Shown here: one piece after another, positions 34,901-48,840 of the stretch
Numbering within the stretch: position 1 is the first letter of the stretch
Layout: every line of letters starts with the position of its first letter
Origin: Lucifuga dentata
Lineage: Eukaryota > Chordata > Actinopteri > Ophidiiformes > Bythitidae
Reading direction: 5' to 3'
Assembly (NCBI GenBank): GCA_014773175.1
Contig: VXCM01000340.1
Span: forward strand, 177,049 to 241,048
DNA length: 64,000 nucleotides
The notes under the pieces: model-generated
What the model was told of the DNA's origin: nothing
The model's input: only the letters and a program-made list of their open reading frames with translations
Databases searched by the model: none
Translations under genes and position numbers: made by a program

Positions 34901-37900
34901 TAGCAAAGCCCAGGCATAGAGGCAATTACAGCAAATTATCCGCCTCTGGGTCAGACACACACAGTCTCACACACAAACTCACACACATTGTGCGCTCACA
35001 GTAAATCTCAAAAAAAAAAAAAAAAAAANAAAAAAAAAAAAAAAAAAAGATAGATTTGCGTCCAAAATTTATTTTATCTTCTTGTATGGAATGCAGAGCA
35101 GTGGTGATAGACCTAAATATGGTGAGGAGAAGTCAAGCACTGTGCCTGTGTGAAAGTGTGTTTGTGTGTGTCCTGGGATGGTGCGACTGACATTATGTGT
35201 CAGGCTTTTGGATGGCTCAGAAACCCAAATGGTTTTTAAAGGATTATATGGAGGTTGATGGCTGCAGAAAAATGCGATGATACGGTTCAAATGGGGCCTT
35301 TGTTGCTGGGGATTCCTGTCCATTGAGGTCATTATGTAACCTGTGGGAGGTAACGGAAGAAGAGCAGGCTGGATATCCAGGCCATCGACAAATGTGTGTG
35401 TGTGTGTGTGTGTGCGTGCAAGAGGATACTTTGTGTCCGCAGCAAATAGGCTGAAAACCCTAAAGTCTTTTTCCAGTGTGAAAATCAGAAGGCCTCTCAG
35501 GAAGTGTGGTGTCATTTTGTTTCTTGCATTTGGACTACAAGCGCTTATTGGTTCAGTTCGTGTCAAAGTTTTCACGGAATCTGTTTGTCATCAGCGGCTG
35601 CATGGCTTTTATACTCTGATGCCTCAAGTGAAATGATGTAAATTTATATATTTTTTAAAAAATCATGGCAGCTATTGAAATGGCGTGATGTGGTGTTCCT
35701 TTTAACTTTCAGTATTAATGTTTGGACTGAGGTGTTGCTAAATATAAAATATAGATGTTTCATTTATGTGGTAATAAATTAGATTTGAGTCATTTTTACA
35801 TGCAGTCCAAACATCAGCTGTATTTCTTATATTTCATCAGTTGTATTTCTTATATCACATCAGTTGTATTTCTTATATTTCTATGAGCTTTCCTAAAGCA
35901 GGATAAACTGTCTTTGTGAGCAGCTTCTGCTCTAGTTTTCCCAGACTGACTTTCTTGTCTTTGTAGGTGGTATTCTGCGTCAGCCATGGTGTCTTGCTGC
36001 TCGTGTGAACGACTCACTTTTTCATATTTATTCCAAACAAACCCCTGTTATTGCTGCTGGAAACATAAAACGCGCCACTTACTGTAAACCCGAGGAGTTT
36101 TCCCAGGAAAGACGTAACCTGGTGCCTGATGTTTAGAACAATAAATTTAAGTCGAATCACTGTTGTGTAGCTAAACAAATGCATTTATCTGAAATTATCG
36201 CAGGTTATTACTTGAACTTGAAATGTTCAAACCTTTCAGTATCTAGCCCAGTGGTTGTTAAACCCGTTTTTAGCGCTTGGTGCTGTCAGGAGCCTTCAGC
36301 GGTAATAATTAATGTGCTATAGTCGCTGCACTGATTCCTGCTGGACACACAGACTCCGACTCTCAGCTGCTGTTCTCTGTTTGTTAATGGGCCTTAACAG
36401 CCTGCAAACGGCCACTCTCGCTGCCTCATATCCTTGCTATGGACTGATGCTCCTGCCTGGCTGTGAATTCTCACATCACTGGTTTTTGGGACTGTGAATG
36501 GATGCTGTGCACCAGAGGGTGTGTGTGGGATTAGGAATGCGACCAGTGTGTGTGATCTCATAAAGCGTGTATGTCCTTATTCTTTTTGCATGTCGTTACC
36601 TGTGTGTCCTCGCGTGGGTTTTGTGTGCCGACATGCATTGGACATAAACTCTCCCCCTCACCAGCGGCCCTTGGCTGGTCCTATGGTGCTCAGTGTGTCG
36701 GCTTTGATGCTGGGTCAGGGGAGAAGATCAGAGCGCAGGATGAGTTTCCAAAGACACACACATACACACACACACACCCATGCACAGGCTAATGATGAGT
36801 CCCGGTGGACCCCCAGGTCCTCGATTTCTACCTCAGCTCCATGAGCTGTCCTGCCAGCTGCACGACTACAAAGGGCCAAAATAGTCAGCAGAAAGCGGAA
36901 ACAGCTCCTGGGGTCAGCCAAGCATAGCGGCAAGACCTCAGGCAGTTCACACCACAGCGGTGTGTGTGTGTGTGTGTGCTTGAAGCTAGTAGTTTCATTG
37001 CAAATTTCTTCTGCATTGCGAGAATCAACAGATGTTTCTGTCTTCCGACACAGCATCAGTGCCAAAAGGTTAAAAAATATGAAGCATAAAATCTGGCTCG
37101 AGCCTTTTCAGGAACAGCAGCGTTCACAGCAGAAAGATCTCCTTTTAATGAGATGTTTTACTTTCTGAATGAAATAGTGGCAGTCGCTGAAGAGCGGAGA
37201 TCATATCAATGACACAAGTTTCCATCGAGAGTGAGTCTTAACACTGTAATTAGATGTGACTGAGCAGAAATTAATGATAAATGGAAGATGTAGAGATATC
37301 TGAGCTATCCTCAGAAACCATCGAGTCTAAAAGCAAAACCAGACAGATTATGGGCTGTAATTACATAAACACAGATGGATTCTTGTCATGCCTTTGGAAA
37401 ACCAGAGCATTTTTTTATTGATTTAGCTGACAGGTTCTTGGTGTGCGAAAATTTAATTGAATGGTGTTTTTGCGAAAACGCCTGCTTTTTTGATTTGTGC
37501 ACTCTCTTCCCTTTCTTTGGTTTATTTTAATTCTGGGTCACGGTGTTTCCTTCACTGCAATCCATTGTGGGCCCGAGGAAATACTAAATTACAGATTTAA
37601 TTACAAAGCAAAGCTTTTTATGAGAGTCTTCAGGATCCCTGTTGGCAAGCGCTGCATATAAAGCCTCCGTGATGTTTGGTAAGTGAGAAGTTACTGGAAT
37701 CCTTGCTTGTTGTTTGGAAAAGTTTTACTGCTAAAATTGTTCCCAAGTTAGTTCAGCAAGCTCAGTGATTTCATTCATCTAAATAATTTGAGCCAAGGCA
37801 GGAAGATCTCACAAACCAAAGCATCTAAACGGCAATATTCACTCTTTTCCTGTTTAGACAGAGAGGAAGCAGCAGGCTCTGTGTTGTGACATTAAAAAGA

Positions 37901-38678
37901 ATAGCTTGACCAACTCTCCTTTGCATAAGATACTTATAGGCACTTTATTGTCCTGTGTATCATGTCCCAAGAACTAGCCTATTCAATAATAAGAGATGTA
38001 ATTATTTTTTAATTATTTTTTGATGGATGACTATAACATTCTAAAAAGTATGTGTGAAACAAATATTTTTTCTTTTNTTATTTTTTGATGGATGACTATA
38101 ACATTCTAAAAAGTATGTGTGAAACAAATATTTTTTCTTTTGCCAATTATTTGGAGAAAGCATGGAACTTGAGAAAACATGCACTGCACCCCATGAAGAT
38201 ATTCTCTTATGTTTTTGCAACAAGTGTTTGTTTACAGAACTGGAAATGAAATGAAATAATATTTCTTGTAACCCCATACCATATGAGGTAGGCCATTTAG
38301 GTAAAGCCACATAACTAAACATTCATTCATTCATTCATTCATTATATAGGCACTTATATCTCTACACCTTGCAAATAGCATCAGCATTTTATTCTACAAT
38401 GTGAACAGTTCCAATAAAGTTCTCTTTCTAGAGGGAATTACCAGCATTAATAAATATTAAATAACTGCTGTGAGGGATTTGGGTCCAGTTGGAGTAACTC
38501 TAGTTGTTTTTTATGCTATTAGATGTTTAAGAAAGGACCCGTATGTTTCTGAATTGTGGCAGTAATCTGGAAGTGATCAATCAAACTACTCCTTTTGTGT
38601 TTTGAGACTTTTTAAACATAGATGATGCATTTTAATTGAATGTAGTTTAAACTAGCATGTACCTAGCACTGTTCTCCT

Positions 38679-38715
<37 letters not shown>

Positions 38716-38744
38716 TTANAGCATGTACCTAGCACTGTTCTCCT

Positions 38745-38781
<37 letters not shown>

Positions 38782-40348
38782 TTAACTATCATCAAACTGG
38801 TCTTACTGACAGATCTAATAAGAGCTCCCATAAGTACCTTATTATCTGGGTCACAGGTGCTGTGTTCTCTGCCGTCGCTGCTCCGAATGTTGTAAAATCT
38901 ACCATAGCAACACTATAAAAACATTTTCCCCTTACACTGGTCAAACATATGAGGCCGTACAGTAGATACTTTTGAGAAAATCATCCATAAAGTTTGCTTT
39001 GCACATTGCCAACTGAAAACTGAAGGAGAGTTTTGGCGAGGTGGTTGTTGGTTGTTTTGCTCTGTGGTTGGGAAAAGTAGAAGGGATGTAATGCAGATTG
39101 GACAACATCAAGAGATCATCATGAGAGACGCCGCCGACCCCAGACGACAGCCTGTCAACGGCAGCCGTCCTCTCCGACGTTATCCTGATTTTCTGCTTCA
39201 AATCTAACACAGCAATTCCATTTTTCCTTCTTTAAAATGTTTCATTTTCCTTCTTTACCTCCTTCCTAATCTCATTATGATCAAGTAGATCTTATAGAAA
39301 GTAGATGTTTTTGCCATTTCTCATCTGAGCAAAAAGATAATGGGATATTAACAATAAATAGAAAAGCTGTAATTTAGTTTCAGAAGCAGAAATTTACTTC
39401 CAGTGTTTCCTGAGTAACTAGAATCTGGCAGCTCCTGTTCTTCGTGTTTTACTCCAGAGGATGTGGATATCGATCACTGTCAGAGTCATTTTCTTCTCTT
39501 CTTCTATCTTGTCCGTCTGTTTGTCCACTCATCTGCCTTCCTCCGCCTGCACAGACAGCCTTCTGGCTCAAAGCTTCACTCACTCGTCTTTCTTTCAGCA
39601 CTTTATCCCTCTTCCTTCCTTTGCTCCTTAAAGGGAACACGTCTCAGTTGTAAAACTCACCTGTCATGTTCGACTTCCAGTCTGTGTTTGCAAACATGAA
39701 CAGCACTTTCAGCTCTCCTGAATCTGGTTTGTAGTGCGCTGAGAGGTAACTTAGTAGGTCTATGAAGACTTTTTTAAACTATTTTTGTGTTCTACAATTT
39801 ATTAAATTATAGAAGTTGATTGATAAGTTCTGACAAGTGTTCGACATGTCACCCGTGCTGTATGGGTTTTATCCCAATTACATAGACATTATTTTCTTGG
39901 CAGTGCAGTAAATCTTCCACAGCTAACTGACAGCAAAAGGGTTCCAGCAAAATCCTTATTTATGTTTGGGGAAAGGCAAAAGTCTGAGGAAGCCAAAATC
40001 AGGTGACTAAGGTCAGTGCTGTGCTTATTCAAAGCCACGCTCAAGGTCTAAAGTTATTAAAAAAAAAAAAAAAACCTAAGGGATCGTTCACTCCTACAAC
40101 AAATGTTTTTCCCATTTCCTCACTTCCTTATATGTCAAGGTCAGAACTTATCAATCAACCCTTTTATTTAGCACTACTTTCATCCTATATTTACAAAAAC
40201 TAGGCCATAAAGCGTGTTTGGTATTACTTACAGTAATTAAGTGGATACATGCAATAATTAGTGAATAGCGTGTAAATATACAGACCATATGAATACACGA
40301 CAGGAAAAGATTCCCAGGGTCAAGAAGTGTTGAAGGTCTGCCAGCTAT

Positions 40349-40397
<49 letters not shown>

Positions 40398-43300
40398 ACA
40401 GGTCAGCAGAGCCAGATGTTGCGCAGGTGGAAATTAGAGAACAGCTTCTTTCCGTGCGTCTGAGTGGATCTGCAACTCGTCCTTCTCACTCTCTCCGTCT
40501 CACTGTGACTGTCGCTTTCCTCATCCTCAACTCTCTTCCTCCCTCTTTCTGTCCCTTTGACTGGTCTCTCTATCTTCATCTCTCACTATATTTACTGACA
40601 TACAAATTATGTTTTTGCCATTACTTTTCTATTAAGCCTTTCAAAAATTAGGATATTCCTTAATAAATTTTGCTCTTTTTGACCTTGTCTGTTTCTTTTA
40701 TAATCTTCCTTCTTTTCTCTATCGTCTTTTCTCCTCTTCTTCATCTCTTTCTTTCACTTTTCCATCCATCTATGCTTGTCTACCTCTTTTTCTCTTAAAC
40801 CCAAGCCATATCTTCTCTTTTTCTCTCCCTCCCTTCCATCATCTTCCTCTTCTCCCTCTTTCACACTCACCAACTCTCCACTTTCATTTGCTTTCTGTCT
40901 CCTCCTCTCCTCTCTCTTTCAGCAGATTAAATCATTGAGGTTTTGGGTGAATCATCAGAGAAATTCCTTGCCATCCTCACATTTGCTGTGTAACCTTGAC
41001 TGCCTCTGTGTGTGTGTGTGTGTGTTTAAGTGAGAGCGTGAGAATGAGAGAGAAGATCGTGGATTTTGTTTAAGGAAATCTCAACTTAGTCATTTTGTTT
41101 GTTCGTGTGTATATATACATGAACTCGTGGCCAGGATTGGGAATGTGAGAGCACAATAAAACCATGTAACACACACACACACATACACTTTCTCTGCACT
41201 TTCCCTGCACTTTCCATTGGCTGCTGTTTGCACCAAATCACTAATATAATCACAGAATCCCATTTTCCCATCTTTAGAATCACTCTAAATGGATTCCTCT
41301 TGGAATCATCCAAATCTAAATCCCCTTTCCCTTCTGTGTATTCCCGTCTCAAAGCTCGTGTCATGGTAAATTAGTATGGAGGTTATGCTCCCTGTGCTCA
41401 CCGTGTGATGACTTCCCTTTGATTTTACATGTGAAACCTCCGCAGATTCAAATTGAATTTCAAGCTGAGAAGGCGGAGAGGCGGCTGGAATGCTACTTAG
41501 CAGCAATACTGCGTCTGCTGCGCGGCTTTGCATTGATAAAAATCTGTGACACTCTGGGATGTGATACAGGATGCTGCTCAGAACAGCTCCCATCCCGGAG
41601 ATAAAAATCAAAAGACGAATCAGGCTTTTTCAGGTTTGATGTGGGAAAATACGTGTCAAACGAAATGTGTTCTGTGAATTTCGTTAAAGCCAAATGAAAT
41701 CAGTGCATAAATATTTCACCTCGGTGGAAGTATTTTCTCCTTTGGCCGACATCTCTCTCTCTTTCTCTCTCGTACGATCACATTAGATTTGTGACACTTT
41801 ACAGGAAACAGATAGAAGAAGAAGTTGCCAGCTTGAATTCTTGAAGCAGCTGAGTAAATCAGAAGGAGTAACAGTGTTCCCTTCTCAACAAGGCCTTTAA
41901 TCCCCCATAGTGCTTCATTGGAGCTGCTTACTGGTGTGTAACTGGATCTAGTTTGGTTAAAAAAAAATCAGAAAAATGTATTAACAGCTTAAAAATAAAG
42001 CTTAGCTAACAATGCTAAGATAAGTGGTGGATAAAGTCCCTCAAAATAGAGATATTGCTTTAAAAATGTACTCTCTTACAAGTAAGTAGAAAAAATACTT
42101 CAGTAAAAGCAATTAAGGATACGTTTTTAATTTTACTTAAGTATCAAGAGTATTATTTTGATAATAAATGTACTTATGCATTGAAAGTAAAAGTAAAAAT
42201 AGGCTTGCTGCCATTTGTTGAGACTCCTGACTGAATTTAGCCAATTCTTCTCATAATAACATCACTTATCACTAATTACAACCAATTAAACATCAAATTA
42301 TTAACTGGAAGTATTTAATAACTTAAATGTGGATCTGGTACCATCATCTGTTGTAGTAAAAAAATATAAGATTGATGCTTGGTCATCTGCCGCAGTGAGA
42401 TAAATATGTTGATCTTCTGCATCAGTACACTCTATCTTACACCACTAATGTACACAAGTAGCATAAACAGTAACAACATACCATATACTTACACTAGTCT
42501 GCTGTCTTTAGATGTGGAAAATTCACAAAAAAATGACTGTTACCTCTATAACATATTCTATTTCTGAAATGTTGTAGAACAAAACAAAAAGTTTACTAAA
42601 ATATAAATCCGTACTGTAGTAAAGAACTGATGAAATGTTTAAGTGCTGAAAGTATACAAAGTATTTTTACTTCACTACTTTACATCACTGGCTAAGATGA
42701 TGCTAACAATACTAATGTGCTAATGCTTAGTTTGTTAGTATCATCTATTTTTGTACATATAGACCCCATTTATATCTTGTATTAACATGCAAACTGTATC
42801 AGATCTGTCAGTAAGATAAATGAAAATGCATGTTTAAATGTAAATGCTCAAAGAACATTGAGATGGGAATGCAAACCCATCTACCAGACCACATCTGTAT
42901 GAGTTCTGGCTCGGATTGTGGTCGGATCTTTGTCACAACTAGCCAGGTGTAAATGCGATCTGCACAGCCGGATCACATTTGTGAAATAATATCGACCCAG
43001 ACGTTGTAAAAGTCAGCTTCATCTGTCCAGCTACACTCACGCTTGTTTATAAAGTTATTTTGAATCAGAACGTGTGACTTGCCATAAATGAGTACTTGAA
43101 TGCTGACAGCAACAGTTCATACAGAAAACAGAAAAGTTGTCATTTTTAAAAAATGGATGAAGCCTGTACATGGAGCAAAGAGAAACAGCGGCTTAAATCA
43201 CGTAGCGAGCCGTCCCGGAGATAATGCGATCACATCCAAGGTCAGATGTCATAATCCAAATAAGGCATCCGGATACAGAGATCATATTTTAATGCAACGT

Positions 43301-45422
43301 GTAAAAGAGGCCTTAGTGTTATACTGCACGAAAAGTTTAAATACTGAAGTAAAACTCTGCTGATGCCCAACAGTTTAACAAATTACCTGCCAAATATTTA
43401 GCAGATTCTTTAATAGGGAATATAAAATTTCAGCCTGTTACTTTTTAAACTTGGGGGTGTTGGAGTGTTGTAAAGTCATTGAGAGTCATGTTACCTCTAC
43501 TGACACACACGCGCGCACACACACACACACGTATGCACACAACTTACTGTAGCTGCTTTATCTTCCCTTCAACACAAGCCCAGAACCAATATCACACACA
43601 CTCATGGCAACATCTGCTGCAGTGTGTGTGTGTGTGTGGGCAGTGTGATGATGAAATAGTCACTGTCATAAGTGATAGCAGTCAGATTGATGCTGATGTG
43701 AATAACATCTCTTTCTGTATCGGTGGTTTCTTCTGTGGAAGTGTTTCAGGCTCAGACAGGCAAAACTGAGATTCCTGAATTTTTATCATTATTTTTAACC
43801 AGAGTAGGGACCAAGTCATCGTTTTGCAAGTCACAAGTCTTGGCACTCAAGTCCCAAGTCAAGACACACAAGTCACAAACTAGGACTGACAAGTTTTAAG
43901 TCAAGTCACAAATTCTAAAGTTTGAGTTTTAAACTTTGCCACCGTCCAGTAGGCTGTGCAAGTCTCTAGGGGTATAACCTACTGACCTGGCTACACATAC
44001 ACAATGTCTATTAAACCAACACATTGACAGAGAGGTAGAAGCAATTTTTTTCCTTACCTGTACTTTACATGTTCGATCTTTACTCTCTGCTCTTGACCAG
44101 CAAATGACACATAAATCAAACCTACTTAGACAAGCAGTGAAGTGTTATTTCCTCGCTTTGTTGGACTACTTTATGGCACAGTCAGAAAAAAGTGTCAGAC
44201 AGCAATTGCATGCACTGAGCCCAGTGAGTGAAACGTGTCACCTTGCAGCAATGTGTGATTTCACACACATGCATTGTTTGCTGTGTGACAGCATGCTAAG
44301 TAATCCATTAGCACTAGTAAAACTAATATGGAGGAGTTAAGGGTAATGTTTAGTCATCAATCAAATTCAATGCCAGACTAATAAATAATAGTCAATTTTC
44401 ACAAATATTGGATGCTTTTTTAAACTTTGCATTTTATATTTGCAGGTAAATGTAACGATTAAACGAAAATATCACAAAAAAACTGCCATACAATTTTTAC
44501 ATGAAATATTAAGTTTTGGATATGATAATATATTTATAAAATATTTTGCTACAGCTTAAACTAAAATAATTGATTATAATCATGTTAAAACTAATGTTAC
44601 TGATCTTAATTTTTGTTTAAATGTATTTTTTGTATCTGCGACTGTTATTTTTGATCTGCAAGTTTGGTATATCGCAATGCTTTTATGTTTGTACCATCGC
44701 TAACATATTTTGACACTGTTTTTGTCCTGAGCAATGTGATTGGCTGTCTGGTTAGTTGAGTGGATCTGGGACATAAAGAGCTGATTTTTCTAGAGTTAAA
44801 TAGTTGATGCACTGCACAGCTTTTAATTGTGTAATTTCTAATTTTTGAGTATCAAGTCATAAGGCTCAAGTCCAAGTCAAGTCCGAGTCCTGCTCATACC
44901 ACAGGCTTTGACCAATGTCTGTTTCAGAGCTGGACTTAACTGACTTTAACAAGAAAAAAAAATGATGAAATCAAGCATTCTCTGCTTGGTTTGTTACTTA
45001 AGCTTGGCGTGTGTGAGACTTGGAATCGTCTGGGGATGAGGTGAGCCTTGACCTTCCTGGGTGTGGGTACGAGGTGGGGCTGGCAATTCTGGGAGAGCCT
45101 GATTGGTTCCAGGATTTTCACATCAACACAGTTTTCTCTTCAGCTGCGACTTGGGGGAAAAAAATGTGTCATTGGCTTAGTTTGGGTGGGTCCCTACATC
45201 ATAAAATTACCAGAAAATTTTAACAACCCTGGCTCAGGTGCAGAAGGCATTTTTATTACTTTAGGCTGTGAAAGTAGCAAAATCAATGTCCAAAAAAATA
45301 ATATAAAATATCTGGTTAATTAAAGATGAAATTATATAAACTTTAACTAGGGCATCATGATTTTATAGAGCTCCCCTTTACTTTTGGGATACCTCATGTA
45401 TTTACATAAAACTGAAAGTACT

Positions 45423-45462
<40 letters not shown>

Positions 45463-48400
45463 ACAATGAAAGCTCATCAAAACACCAGACACTCTGTCCA
45501 GCATCCAAGAATCAATTTACACAGACTGATCAGATTATGTCGACTATGTGACACATCTGATAATTTCATTGTTGTAAAATGGTTACACAACATGAAATAG
45601 GATTTGCTTTGTTCTGAGAGCAATAAAAAGATCACATTTCTATCACATTTGTATTAAATATGTGGAGTAAAGAGTCAAATGTATTGGCATATCAAGTGAA
45701 AAATTCCTAGTAATTTGTATTTTCATAAAACTTTACTTTTGGGAAAGCTCTTTAACAAATGTTGAGCCTGAACTCTGACTAATCCACATGGCGCTCCTCG
45801 AGTTTCCTTTATTCCAGAACAGCAGATTAGAATTAATTCAATCATTGATGGAGCATAACGTAAAGACATGGATTTTTTTTTTTTTTTTTTTTTGTGAAGG
45901 ATCTCAGATGTGACGGTGTTTGTATAGGAGTCTTTTTTTAAAGCCAAGCTGAGGCGGCAGAATGAGGTCATTAGCCGCACATTGACCCTGAGAATGAGCT
46001 TATGGCCTCAGATATGTTGGTGCTGTTTGTGTCACTGCTTTGTAGGAAAGACATGATCAGGTCAGGATGATCCTGACCTGAACTTGATGTGAGCCACTAC
46101 TGGAAGCCACAGAAGAAAGATGTGGCTTTTTTTGGCTGAAGACCAAATGCATTACAGTGTTGTGCATCTCTGGGTTCAAATCTCTAACTTGCTCTTTGGA
46201 ATACGTACAGTTTTGTACAGATGCACAGTTAAAGGCCTGTACCGGTGATTTTGCATTCAATGTTTTGCCTGGTAATGCTTATACAAGGTTGCAGAAGGCA
46301 CGGTCATTTTAATTTTTCTGTAAAATCAGTCTTCTCCTGGGACTATATTCCCTGGTGGAGACATACATTTTCTTCTGTGTAGCTCCATGTTGAATCAGTG
46401 TTCAAAAGCAGAAATTACGTGACTTTGACAAAAAAATGTAATAGACATTGTGTTTGATATGATGGATAACTTATCTCAAGCATGGTTCAAATCTCTACAA
46501 GTTGAATCTCTAGAAATGTAACCCGTGGTGTGTGATTTGCACGTGATTTTGACATGTAAAAGTGGGCAATTTGGATCCCAACTGAATCAAACTGTGCTCA
46601 TGCTTTCATTCCGATTATGTCTTCTTTTCCCTCTTTGACTCGAGGTCTCGCTTTTGATTAAAACCCTGCAAGTTGTGGTTGAAGAGGTTAGATGTAGGAA
46701 AACACATAATAGCAGATTTTAATGCTGGCTTCCACCTCAGGTGAAAGTTTGAGGTCGTAGCGTGAATCCAGCTCCTCCTGGTTTCTCGTGGGCATCCAGT
46801 CAGACTTGCACTTATGTGGTAGCAAAACCACGGCCTGTGGAATCATACCGCTCTGAGTGGAAACTGGAGTGATGATGATGGAGTGTGTGTATGTACAGCA
46901 TGGTGCGCCTGCTGTGTGTGTGCGGCGTGAAGGTATTTCTGTCAGTAAGAGTGTGTGTCAGAAAGAGTAGTAGTTGTGTGTTGACGTGTGTTTTGGGTAA
47001 TGAAGTAATTAAGTTGCTATTTTTTGTGCTCTTTACAGACTATGGTGCATACTTCAGGCTTGGCATGTAATGTTTATGCATGCACGTGTGCTCGTTGTAG
47101 TCCACACATCCCTCTTTTATGCGTTTTCCTGCATGTCTGTGTGGCGGCGTGTCCATTGACAAACAGACTCTGCAGGCCCTTTGCTGTGGGAGCAAAACCT
47201 CCATCTGAAACAGGAACCAATTCCATGGAGAACACATAATCATTACGGTGCATATTGCACTTAAAAGTGGAGGAGGGAGCACATTTGTTGGTTTTTGTCA
47301 TTTCATGCTGTCAGAAGTGGTCAGGGAACGTCTCTAAGTTTGCTGCTGCTGAAAAAAAATCATGGGCTTTTCCTTCAGACTGATGATAACGGGTTTATTT
47401 AGGGAAACTGGAAGCCACCAAACCTATTAGGCCTTAAGTATAAATCACATGTGATCATTTTAAAGGCTTCTACGGTCGACCTCAGCACGATGCCTGTGAA
47501 ACGTATATCCGCTCATCACTCACTGCTGTGTATTTATACTGAAAGCCTGTTTGTAAATATGCAATTTAGTCGTTTTTGCAGAAAACTGGAAGTTGCCGTT
47601 TGTAGAAAATGGATCACGTGCCTGAAATGAAACCTAATGACTGAAAATGACATGTTAGGTCATATGTTTCTCATCTGTTCAAGTCAAAACTTAAGATAAA
47701 ACTTTAAAAGCCACAGTTTTTTTTTTTTCTTTGTCATATGGATTTTATCTATGTACGAAGTGTGTTTGCTCTGATTCTTAAAGGACCATACCATCCATTT
47801 TGCATGTTTGAGCCTAATATATTCAATTTTCATACACATAATGTTACTGTCAATCATTTCCCAAAGCATACTACTGGAACAGTGAATTAAAAACTTTTTT
47901 CCTACCTTCCAGACCACCTTTGGTTTCAGTTGATTCTGGTACGCTATTAAAATCAACTTGTTGATACTTGAAACGTTCTTAGGATTGGTAATCCATCATT
48001 GCAAAAAAGAAGTATATTCAGGTTTTTTCAAAATTTTGTAATTTTAGTGTTTAAGCGCAATAAAAAGCAGTGATTGCATGTCTCCACCAGGGAATATAGT
48101 CCCAAAAGAAGACCTGTGTTTATCGAAAAATATAAACAACCATGACTTCATAATTTTGCCTAAGTATTAGCAGGCGAAACCCATCAATTTTTAATGTGGA
48201 TGTATCACTTGATATTTGATTTTGAAAGATTAAGAGATTTTCCAAAATATCAGGAAAGCTGAAATACAGTTTTATCCTTTGGGAAANAAGATTAAGAGAT
48301 TTTCCAAAATATCAGGAAAGCTGAAATACAGTTTTATCCTTTGGGAAATGATTTTCAGTAACCTTACCATGTGTGAAAATTGGATGTATTAGGCTCAAAC

Positions 48401-48801
48401 ATGCAAAATGGGTGGTATGGTCCTTTAATAGTGTGCTGCAGACAAATTTCCACCTATGGTGGACAGTAGAGTTGTATTCTATGAAATAGTTAATAACTGG
48501 TTTCTTGCTTGTCTCTGTCTGTGTTTCCCTGTCTCTTTCTGTGTGTGTATCCTTGTGTTTGTGTGTGTGTCTGTGTGTTTTCGTCCCACAGTGGAGTACG
48601 ACAGGGAGCTCTCCCCGCAGCGGCGTCACCACAAGGAGTTTAAGTTCAACCTCTCACAGATCCCCGAGGGCGAGGCCGTCACCGCAGCCGAGTTTCGCCT
48701 CTACAAGGAGTGTGTGAGCCGTGCCTTCCGCAACGACACCTTCCTACTCAAAGTCTACCAGGTGGTCAAGGAGCACCCTGACAGGTAACACACACATGCA
48801 C

Positions 48802-48840
<39 letters not shown>

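Larger units (their letters stand above)
19062..48591 (+). other. bmp6: bmp6 intron 1 (29.5 kb)
   Basis: It starts GTAAGT and ends TTTTCGTCCCACAG. It holds most of the mobile elements in the window: TTAA-type copies at 21761, 32445, 32892, 46233 and 47782, Tc1-like at 31291, hAT-like at 42022, an AAGTC-rich element at 43.8 kb and a MITE at 42763. It also has many microsatellites and four single-N duplications (26586, 38077, 38719, 48287). Large stretches with little obvious repeat, for example 19100-20580, 22300-24100, 26100-26500, 37180-37680 and 41360-41720, show no coding sequence but could contain regulatory elements. Confidence 0.85.

Noticed and set aside
35069..35575. Open frame of 168 codons on the - strand
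   Set aside because: Runs through a (GT)n microsatellite (His-Thr repeats) and shows no family motif or splice context.
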